Part shown: positions 12,901-22,500 of the stretch, piece by piece
How the letters are laid out: every line of letters begins with the position of its first letter
Numbering within the stretch: position 1 is the stretch's first letter
Source of the DNA: Mycteria americana
Lineage: Eukaryota > Chordata > Aves > Ciconiiformes > Ciconiidae
Direction of reading: 5' to 3'
Assembly (NCBI RefSeq): GCF_035582795.1
Contig: NC_134370.1
Coordinates: 48,843,501 to 48,907,500, forward strand
Length of the DNA stretch: 64,000 nt
Made by a program: the position numbers and the translations under genes
The notes under the pieces: generated by a model
The model's input: only the letters and a program-made list of their open reading frames with translations
What the model was told of the DNA's origin: nothing
Databases searched by the model: none

Positions 12901-14173
12901 CACGACACGAGCTGCAGCGTCCTCTCCTCCCCCCCCCAGTCCCTCGGCCAGCTCTTCCTTCTCCTCCAGTACCAAGCTCTGGCCAGCCGCATCAAGGTGC
13001 TGGTCCGCAAGGCAGAGCACCTGGGCCGGCTCTCACGCATGCCAGGCACACCAGGTAGGGCACTGGGCATGGATGGGGGGCAAAGAGATGCCCAGGTGGG
13101 CACAGGGAATGGCTTCCCCTCCTTTTGCTTGGCAGAGAGTCTTATTTCTTCTTGAACTTCTCTTTTCTAAGCAAAACAAGCGCAGGTGGCACAGCTAGGA
13201 TCTAGATATCTCCAATATGGCCCCAAAATGCTTAAAATATACATATTTATGGTAAAAAAATAGCATGTGGCTTTCTGTCCTGCTGGCTGTTGTCATCTCT
13301 GGCTCCCCCAGCCCATGCAAAGCCTGGGATGTGGGCAGGGATGGGAGCTGAGGACTTTGGAGGTCCTTGCTCCCAACCAGGGAGGGGTAGGTGCAACCAA
13401 GATGGACAGCTCATCTCCGTCCTCTCCCTACAGCTCCGCAGAGCCCCGTGGAGGTCTTGTAGACCCCTGGGCACCCCAATTTGGCTGCCCACGCTGTTCA
13501 GGAACCCAGCTCGTGAACGTCCAGCCTCTCTCCCTGGTGCGTGTCCAGAGCAGGTCCCTCTCACCAAGGCTCTGTCTCCATTTCCAGGCCACTATGTCAT
13601 CATCCACCTTTACCACAAAGGCCACGTCATCGACACCAAGAAGACCAAGTCCATCACTGGCTACAACCCCGTCTGGAACATGCCCTTCCTCTTCAACCTC
13701 CCTGCTGGGGACATCCAGCAGCAAGAGCTGTCCTTGGAGTTCACCGTCATGCAGGTGAGCAGGACAGAGGTGACCATGGCCAAGAAGGTGGCTTGGATCA
13801 CCCATGCTCAGGAGCCCCTCCTGCAACCAGGAGTCTCAGCCCCCACTTGCAGGAGGGGTACAGGCAAGCCTGGAGGAGCTATTTCTTGCTGCCCACAGGA
13901 GGTTGCTGGGGTGGGATTGGTCTTCTTGGGGCAACAGGTGTTTCTAGCTCTGCTTGAAGGCCATCGACCATGTCCCACGCTGCTTCTGCCCCTTTCCCAC
14001 CACAGGCTCGCATCTACACCCGCAGCTCCCCGCTGGGCCGTGTGCAGGTGGGTCCCCATGTCCCCGGGGCCGGGCTGCTCCACTGGAGGAAGATGTGCAG
14101 CCGGGGCCAGCTGGAGTCAGCGTGGTGGCACCAGATCCAGCCTGACGCCCTCAGACCCTCATCTTGCCTGTAG
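9986..14173 (+). CDS. Synaptotagmin-like membrane-anchored double-C2 protein (448 aa)
   Basis: Five coding exons: 9986-9998, 11574-12406, 12889-13054, 13588-13754, 14006-14173 (stop TAG). The first holds only ATG CCC GAA GCA G before a strong donor (GCAG|GTAAGA), and its phase fits exon 2 exactly. The N-terminus MPEAVHLQVFLGAG leads into a transmembrane segment (about residues 8-31) and a WWRRRR stop-transfer cluster: the synaptotagmin layout of short lumenal end, one span and cytosolic C2 domains. C2A is about residues 153-275 (YVKVYLLP, FAVYARF). C2B is about 299-440 (YVIIHLYHKGHVI, GYNPVWN, LGRVQVGP) and ends in a WH motif as family C2B domains do. Aspartates that bind calcium in synaptotagmin-1 are missing in both C2 domains, so a calcium-independent role in membrane traffic is inferred. 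The tail recalls SYT15 and parts of C2B recall SYT13; I cannot assign a paralogue. Confidence 0.85.
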
Positions 14174-14820
14174 CCCACAAGCAGGGCTTGCCCAGGACTC
14201 AGCTGCCCACAGGAGCAAGCGAAGGGGGATCTCCAAGCCTTGGAGAAGTGAGGTCTCAGCCTGCATGTCATCATGGGCTCCACCTCCAGGGCTGGAGATG
14301 AGCGGTGGTTGGCAAAACCCCCTTCTGAACAGCTCCGGGGGGGAACAAGCCCATCTGAGATGGCTTCAGCCTTGGGGAGAGAAGAGCAAAGCAGGAGCCT
14401 TTCTCTGCTATGTCTGCTGGATGCCCGCTCAGTGCCTGCACCTGGAGTGACCCCTGAGCACCTGAAACCTTGGCCATGGTAGGAGATGGGTGGGAAGATC
14501 ACCCAACTGGGAGACCAGCCCCATGCCCACCCGCTGGCAGCCACGGTGGTGGTATCTACTGCACCTTCTAACCAGCCCCACCGTCACCAGCCCACCCTTT
14601 CCACCCAGTCCCACAGCAGCCAAGACCTTCCCCAGACCCTTCCCCATCTCCACGGGGTGGGACACATCCTGCTCTGCTCCTCAGCAAGAAGAACCGCAAG
14701 GACTCGCCGATATTGCCCCAACCCTCCCTGCACCAGTGCTAAAGGTGTTCATCGGCATTTTTAATTAATTGCTGGCCCAAATGAGTGGTCATTAAATAAA
14801 TAAAGGGGTCGAGCATGATT
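14174..14820 (+). other. 3' untranslated region of the synaptotagmin-like gene
   Basis: Non-coding sequence after the TAG at 14171-14173. It ends at overlapping AATAAA hexamers at 14795-14800 and 14799-14804 (in TTAAATAAATAAAGG). A further AATAAA at 15026-15031 could extend the transcript almost to the minisatellite at 15.23 kb. Confidence 0.6.
14795..14804 (+). terminator. Polyadenylation signal of the synaptotagmin-like gene
   Basis: Two overlapping AATAAA hexamers about 620 bases after the stop codon. They are the first canonical signals downstream of the gene on this strand. Confidence 0.6.
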
Positions 14821-15231
14821 GTACACGTGGAGTAACTGAAGCTCTTTCCTATCCCGGTGCTCTCTGCTCGGCTCTGCCACAGGCCAGCAGCGTCCGTGGT
14901 CTGGCTTTAGGAGCAAGAACTGTTCTCCAGAGCAGTGGCGTGGGTGGGAGGGGATGGTCACCTACTCATGGGGCAGGAGGGAGCAAAGCCCTACTCACGT
15001 AACCCCTGCGTGGTGCTAATTAGTAAATAAACAGGACTGAGGCGCTCTCTCCACGCAGATTAACTGGACACTGGACCTCTTCACCAGCTCTTCACCCCTC
15101 TGGCCGTGACCCGTCTCCAGCCCCAAGGGCAGGTCCCCGTGGGGACAATGGCGGCTGTCAGCCCCATTTGGTGGAAGGAGAGTGTCTTCAGAGCCTGTGG
15201 GGAGGGAAGGTGCATGGGCCTCAGTGATGCA

Positions 15232-15708
15232 GACCATGGCAACGATCGTCCTGGTGAGGAAGGCCGTGGCGAGGATTGTCATTGTGAGGATCATCATTGT
15301 GAGAATCATCATGGCGAGGAAGGCCATGGCAAAGAAGGCTGTGGTGAGGATGGCCGTGGTGAGGATATCTGTGGTGAGGAAGGCCCAATGGTGGGGAAGG
15401 CCATGGCAAAGCAGACCACAGGGAGGAAGACCATGTTGAGGGTGAGGTAGGCCATGGCGAGGAAGGCCATGGTGAAGATGGCCACGATGAGGAAGGCCAT
15501 GCTGAGGGTGAGGACGGCCACAGTGACATAGGCCACGGTGAGGAAGGCCATGCCAAGGCAGACCAGGGGGAGGAAGACCACGTTGAGGGTGACGATGGCC
15601 GCGGTGAGGTAGGCCACGGTGAGGAAGGCCATGGCAACAAAGGCTGTGGTGAGGACGGCCACGGCGAGGTCGGCCAAGGAGAGGAAGGCCACGGCGAGGC
15701 AGGCCCCA
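15232..15708. repeat. Degenerate 15-bp minisatellite upstream of CLK3
   Basis: Imperfect tandem copies of a unit close to GAGGAAGGCCATGGC run for about 480 bp. A higher-order copy is visible: the segment from 15397 (AAGGCCATGGCAAAGCAGACC) recurs at 15544 with a few substitutions, an offset of 147 bp. Because the unit length is a multiple of three and stop codons are rare, several frames on both strands are open; the minus strand has a strongly hydrophobic frame (MAFLT/VAYLT-like repeats). The array abuts the CLK3 CpG island. I read it as a minisatellite, not a gene. Confidence 0.8.
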
Positions 15709-15709
15709 G

Positions 15710-16400
15710 CTCCCCGCCCAGGCCCGTTCATACCGGCTGTCCCCGCGCGGCCGGGCCCGGCGCGGCAGGGGTTAACCGCGACCTCCGGGGCACCGAGAGG
15801 CGGCGGGAGCGCCCCGGGGCGGAGCCGCTCTGGCCGCGCGGGGAGGGGCGGGCGGCGCCGGAAGCGGAAGTGGTAGCGAGAGCGGCGGTGCTGCTGGGCC
15901 GGTGGGGCCGGGCCGGGCCGCACCCGCCGAGCGCGGCGCCGAGGGGCGCGGAGGGGCGGTGAGCCAGCCGGGCCGGGCCGGGCCGGCCCGGGGGGGCGGA
16001 GCGGGGCTGGGGACGCTCGGCGGGGCCGGCCGGCGGGGCCTCCGGCGGGGCGGGGCCGGGGGGGTCGGGTTGGGCCTGGGCCCGGGCCCGGGCCCGGGCC
16101 CAGCCGCAGCGCCCCGGTGTCGTACTTGTATCCCCGGAGGAGATCGGGTCCCGGTGCGGGCAGCCTCCGAGCGGCGGTGCCGCGGCCCTGAGCTCTCCGG
16201 TTCCTGTGCCTCGGGCACCCCCTGCCAAACGGTTATCGCAGGTTGCACCGCCGCGGGCCAGGGGCGGTGGAACCGGCTTGTCTCCGGGTTATTGTAGGGG
16301 GCAGCGAGGAAATAACCGGTAACGTTCTTAGGAACGCACCGCCTCCCGAGGGGAGGCCTCCGGCTTAAAATCTTTAACGCTGCAGGGACTGGCAGAGGTC
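15710..16400 (+). promoter_or_regulatory. CLK3: CLK3 CpG-island promoter and probable untranslated exon 1
   Basis: The region is very rich in G+C and CpG and has no TATA box. Two adjacent ETS-type sites, CCGGAAG (15858-15864) and CGGAAGTGG (15865-15873), mark the likely core promoter; ETS sites sit at or just upstream of start sites in many housekeeping promoters. GGGGCG|GTGAGC with the exon ending at 15958 is the best candidate donor for exon 1, giving an intron of about 630 bp to the coding exon at 16593. A run of GGGCCC units lies at about 16078-16101. Exact start site and exon end are inferred. Confidence 0.7.
16076..16101. repeat. GGGCCC hexanucleotide repeat in the CLK3 CpG island
   Basis: About four tandem self-complementary GGGCCC units lie between the ETS sites and the first coding exon, probably in intron 1 or the 5' UTR. 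They can form hairpins in either strand. Confidence 0.8.
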
Positions 16401-16592
16401 TCGTCCTCATGGTCGGCGGTGGTTTGCGCCGTGGCCGTTGCCGCGCTTCTCTGCGCCCTTTGGGGTGGTCTCTGTCCGCACCCTTCGGGTTAGGGAGTCG
16501 GGTGGGGTAGGAAGGCCCAGGCGTCCTTCAGGGAGCGGGTAAAGTGCCAAGGAGTGAGGGTTTTAAGAGTCGGAAACCTCTCGTGTCCTCAG

Positions 16593-19500
16593 ATGCATCA
16601 CTGTAAGAGATACCGGTCCCCGGAGCAGGAGAGCTACCTGGGTCACAGGTGGAAGAGGAAGAGGTCTCGTAGCAGAGACTACGAGGGGAGGCTGCGATAC
16701 CCACCCCGGAGGGATCTCTCCAGGAGATCGCGATCGAGAAGGTAAGAGCAGGTTTGGGCAGAGGGAGGCATGCTTGCCAGCAGCCACTCTGGCGGGGGGA
16801 GCGAGCAGGGACAGTTATCTAATAGACACTCGTCCTCGATTCTGATGGTGTTTCAGAGCTAGCGCTGAGTGGTGGCAGCTTTCATTTCCTGACTGCAGAT
16901 CAGCTTTAAACCTGTAAATCCCAGGGATGGAAGTAAAGGGCTTAATTGTGTGTGCCTTCCCTTATATGTTTCTGCCTGCATATCTAGCCAAAAGTTCTTC
17001 CCAAAGCGATGTCTTTAATATTAATGAGGGAGAACAGCCTGCTCTGCAATCGTGTTTCTCAGTTCTAATGCCGTGGAGGCATTAAAGACTTTCTCTCCTG
17101 ACAACCCCTTTCCTTCTGAAATGATTACAAATCAGTAACAATACTTTTCCCTCACCTATGCTGTCAGAAAGGATCTGAGCATCGCTAACTGATCTTTCCT
17201 GCTTCGGCTCTGGATTTTACCTTTGATCCTCTCTTTGTTCAGCGTTTCCACAGGGACAATTAGGTACTGGAAGCAGGGTGGATAAGGCCTCTGATAACAG
17301 GAGCTGCGGTGAGGGTTCTGGAACAGAGGTGGGAGCGCTGATGGGGAGCCGCGTGCTGACACGTCGCAGTGTGCAATCGAAATAGGCTGGTGGTCCTCGC
17401 TGCTTGGTGGTACCGGAGCTGGTGCGGTTCCGCTGGTTGAACAGGGCAGGTGCAGCCAGGAGGGAGCTGAGTTCATCCTTACATTCCTGAAATGTTCTAC
17501 AGATTAATTTCTCTTCGGAGCCTGGCTTTTGTTTACTTGAAGGAAGCGTATTGTGAAATACAGCTGACACACGCAATAGGCTTTTCCATTCTTTCATCTG
17601 ATGGGTTGTCTAGGACAGATCTGGATGAAAACAGGCTTTTGCTAGGTGAAAACCTTCTTGCCCCTTTAGTCTCAGACTGTGAGCCTCTCTCAGGTTTCCC
17701 GGTCTCCTCTGTATTTTAGGTTGTTATTTCTGAATCCCCTGTATCTTAAAAGTACACACTGAAGTTTCACAAAGGTGTGTTTGGAGTTGAGTATCGGTGT
17801 TGGAATGGAGCCGTTGGGGTTTTTTTTGTGTTTTGGATAGTTCAGTGGTGACCTAGAGCCACTGCTGTCTTGGCAGGCAGTTTGAAATTTTAGTCTTGAT
17901 CCAAGATGAGATGAACCACCACACACATACCTGCGTCCCATTAAGCTGTAAGCAAGAGAGCTAATTGTTGCCAAAGCAGAGAGGTGCAAACAAGAAAAGT
18001 TCCCAGACTGAAGCAGCTGCAGTGAGGTCTTGGTTGGAGAAGCCATTGCTCTTGCTGTCAGCTAGGTACATATGACAGCATCAACCTGGCCAGGCGTCTG
18101 CCCAAAATACTGCTGTTTATCATTGGAAAGCCAACACACTGTTCTTCTGAGTTGCAACATCTTCTACCTAAAACGCGGCTTCTTGCTCAAGGACGTGTCA
18201 AGCAAGGCTTGTAGTGGAAGCTGTTTTATTAGACCAACTGCAATGGCTGGGGTGGGGAAGACAGTTGTGCTTTTGGGGGTACAATCAGGCCACTGCTACG
18301 TGATACCATTTTTGCTGTCCAGTTTAAAAGAGGTACCGTAACAGTGCTGCCAAGAAAGCACGTGGGATCTGCAGAGCAAAAGGCAGGAGCTTCAAAATCG
18401 CAGTTCTAGCTTGAGGCACTTGCAGCTTGCAGATACTCCCTAATTGAGCGCAGAGCAGGGAGAGCTGCTCTCATTGTTAATGTGGACACACAATACCTAA
18501 AACTGCGTGTGCGACGCCAGCTTGTAAATACTCACACAGGGGAGCTTCGTCTGAGGTCTTCTGGCCCTTCCCGATGCAGAGATGAGCTTGGCCGAAAGTT
18601 TCCCTTACATACTTGCAGCCCTCAGTTCTCACTAGAGGTGCGGAAGCTTGATTATACTGCAGAGACCAAATTTTCTTTCTGGCTCTTGCTAATGATCTGT
18701 TGAGCTGGTGTGCGTGTGTGCACCGAAGGCTTGGTGTTTAGGGGACTCCAGTCCCTGCCAGGGTGGTGACTAGGGCACCACTGCTGCCTTCAGATCTCCT
18801 TTGTTTAAGAGCTAATGAGAGTCCTTCCTAGGGGAGGAGAAACAATGTTAGAGAAACACTGGCGTATGGTGGCGGAGGTGGCTCAGACAAGGTAGGCAGC
18901 TCAGATCGAGCTTCAAGTGGGTGGTTTCCCCTGGCTCCTTGAAACGTGGAGGTGCCACACCATTTTCTCTTGCAAACTTTCTCCTTTTTCTTATCCGAAA
19001 AACTTGGCTGAGAAGTGGTCAGCGTTTGAGCTGCAGTGGAGGGGTGGTTTGAAGCTAGGATGCTTGCTGTTGTTTCCCTGCCACCAGGGAGTGGGAGCAA
19101 GAGCACTTCGTTTCAGTGGGACTCTGCCTTTCATGCTTTTTCCAGGCTTATAAATGCATTCTTGTTTGTGCTACAGCCATGACAGGATGCCTTATCACAG
19201 GAGATACAGACGGGACAGCGACGCCTACAGATTCGAAGACCGAAGCCCGTCTTTTGGAGAGGACTATTACTCGACCCGCTCGCGAAACTGGCGGCGATCC
19301 AGAGGCAGAGAGCAACACCGTCCAAAGAAGCATCAGCATCACTGCCGGAAACGCAGGACCAGGTCTTGTAGCAGTGCCTCCTCGGTGAGTAGCATCCAGA
19401 ACGAGTTCAGGATTGCTCAGGGCTTTAACTGTTCTTACCTCCTTTCAGCTCTGAACACTCTGGGTGAGTACCTCTAATCCCATTTTTGTGTTTGTTTTCA

Positions 19501-22500
19501 TTACGTGGAATGTATAGTCCAAAATCTGTGTCTTGTTAAGCGGGAAGCTTTTGTAGCTATTGGTTTTTACCAGTCCAGCCCCTGTAGCCTTAATATGTGA
19601 GGAAACTAAGCTGTATTCTTTATGGCCGGGGAAGGGATCAGGGAAGGCTTCAAATGGCACACGTGATAGGCTAACAAGGGCAAGCCTTGGCCGCAGGCCA
19701 GCCTGGCTGCTGGGGATCGGTCATTGTTCAGGTTTATACATGGCCAGGGCTTTGCTTCTGCATACTGCTGCTGCTTTGGGGGGGTTTGGTATGCAGCGGT
19801 GGTACGGAGCGCTCCTGTGAAGGCACGTCGATTTGACTTTGTGCCAGGATCCCGTACCAGATGGGATCAATCAGTCTCGTCCTCCTGAGCTGTTAGCCCT
19901 GTGGTTATTAACCCCTGTCCCTGTACTTACAGAAGGGCTTCCACCTTCTGAGGATATGCACGTGTCCTCTTTGCCTGTTTCCACACAAGTGCCCTTGGAT
20001 TTCAGCTTCTTTGAAAAATTCCCCGTTGTCCACCCTGAAACGTAGTATTCCTTTCAAGGATTAACAGGGAATATTTGGAACTGGGTGGGGAGGCTGGTCC
20101 CAGGACCGGGAATACCCTGGAAGTGTTGTGAGGTATCAGACCAGATGTCTCTGCTTCACTGCTGCTCTCCTGTAAGGAGCGTTTCCATCTTTCACAAGTT
20201 TGTTGCTTTAAATGTTATTACAACTAAATGATCGAGTCCTGATCCCTGCAGTTATAGTGGATATCTGCATGGCTGGGAACTTCTGACGGTCTGTTGCTTT
20301 CCTACTTTTATTTCTTTCCAGTTGACTTTTTAATTTTAGATTTAGAAAGAGCCAGGGTTATGATGAAAACACTCCAGCGCGGTTTGCGTGTGTGCGTGCG
20401 GTGGTAACGGTGTGCAGGTTTGGGCTGGCGTGATCTAAATCCTTTGAAGTCTCACAGCTGTCTCAACTGTCCTCTCTCCCTTCTCCTCTGTTTCAGCAGA
20501 CCTTTTGGGGTTCGATTGTAGCTCATTATTTTGCACTAGCTGGGGGGTGAGGGGCACAGAAGAGAAGCCTGATAGAAGCTTGGGCATGGAAATGTAGAGC
20601 CTTGTATTAATTTCTTTGGCTGTAGAGATTGTAATTATTTTTAAGGCTGAGTAGAAAAAGATCAGGAATTAGGGCAGCTTGCTTTGTGGACCCTGGGTCC
20701 TTTCCGGAATGTTCGGCTGGTTTTCCAGTAGAAGCTAGCAGTAGCAGGGGTGAACGTGACCTCCTACCTTTAGTGGATGCCTGAAGTGGAGGGAAATGCT
20801 CCCTGGGGATTAATTTAACTGTCCTGTTCCTAAAGTTCTCCCAGACTTAAAAATGCATCCTAAGGCCGATGTCCAGGTCTGTTTGCAGCCAGTCGAGCAT
20901 ATGGATTTAGGATCAGTGTGGTAGTTGGTTCCGTCCAGAAGGGAAGGGCTGGTTTGTAGCCAGGGCAGGACACGGCTCTGGATAGCTGGCCATCTATTAA
21001 CAGAGGTACAAAAGAGCAGGCTGCACAGAGGGAGAACTGCTACTCTGGCTTCTACTGGACAACTTGTCCAAACTGACAGCTTGTATACCCTTCGTCACGT
21101 TTGCCAGCGGAGAAAATGATGTTCTTCTGGCAAAGCCCTCCTTCTTCTTGTGCCTCTGGCAGCATCCTCCGGTGCTGGGGAATGGTGGCGCCAAGCCAAG
21201 CCACCTTAACACTGGAGCTTCCCAGCTGCTGCTTCCCTTCAGAGAAGAAGGGGGCATTTTCCTGTCTAAGAGGCGGCGGCACCAGAGGCCGTAGACTAAT
21301 GAGAGAGTTTTCTTTACATACCTGTAGCTGTTGATTACTTTTCTGTTTTGAAGTTAGTTTGTGTCTTGACGTGTCCCTTGCAATATCCCTATCGTTATAT
21401 ATGCTGTGTGCCTTATGAAATGCTGGGATCTGGAAAATCCAACCACCGACGCACCGTCATCTCCACCTTTGAATGACAACACAATCCTGCCACTCGGAAC
21501 TGCCCGCTGTGCGCGCTTGGTCGTATGCCGTTTCGGGGGGCGGTGCGTACAGAGAAGCCAACAGAGCAGTAAGCGCAGCAGGAGCGTGGAAGATGACAAG
21601 GAAGGCCACCTGGTGTGCAGGATCGGCGATTGGCTTCAAGAGCGATGTACAGCCACCTTTCGTAAAACTTTACCTCTCTACTTTCTATCCCCATGTTAGA
21701 CGAGATCTCTCGTATTGTACTGGAGGGGTCTCTAGTGTTTTATTGCTTATAAATGGACTGACCAGTAAATTGCCTGAGGCAGACAATAGACACTTGAGTT
21801 TTAAAGAGTGTAGCAGCGAGAGACATTTTATTGCTGTGAAATTGCAGGACCTCAGCTCTCGCCAAGCCTCCAAAGTTCACGTCCACTCCTGTTTTCTCTC
21901 CTAGATGAAATTGTCGGCAGCCTTGGTGAAGGCACTTTTGGCAAAGTGGTGGAGTGTGTGGACCATGCCAGGTGGGCATCTTTCCCTTCCAGATAACTTG
22001 TCTGTCCCTTGTGCATCAAGCCCAGATGCTCACAAGCATGGCAGGATTAACACTGCCAGTTTTGTGTGGGCCTGGACTCTGCTGGACCGAGTTGTTGTCG
22101 TCACCTTCCACTTGTCACTATGGTAGAAATTATTTCTTATAGCAAGTGGAAAGGGGCCTGGTTCATACCTCAGCCATCTGAGTTTGCAGACTCGGCAGGG
22201 AGTTCATTCAGTGGCTGAGGGTTTCGGCACAGGCTGTTCTACTGCCCTACTGCAAAAGCAGTGAACTCCAACTGAGGGACGGGCCAGGCAGCTGGGGAAA
22301 GTGACCTCTTAATCTGCCAGGGTACTTCTCTTTCTTTTTTTTTTTTTTTTTTTTTTTTTAACCTCTCCTGTGATTACACTTGACCCCTGTCTCTTCCTGA
22401 CCTTTTGTCTGGCTCTGAGCCGTGGGGTCAGCTTAGTATAGGAGCTGCTGGGATCTCCTGCCTCCTCAGAAATCTCTCTGGCACGGCTGGAGAGGGGAGG

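Noticed and set aside
13290-14450. 386-codon plus-strand open frame
   Set aside because: It reads through introns around the genuine C2B exon 13588-13754. Only that part is coding.
15309-15923. 204-codon minus-strand open frame as a true membrane-protein gene
   Set aside because: The hydrophobic repeat comes from the 15-bp minisatellite and the repeat phase breaks near 15390. Kept only as part of a finding.
15710-16592. N-terminal extension of CLK3 as in a longer human isoform
   Set aside because: I found no in-frame ATG upstream that joins through a good splice site; the ATG directly after the acceptor at 16592 is sufficient.
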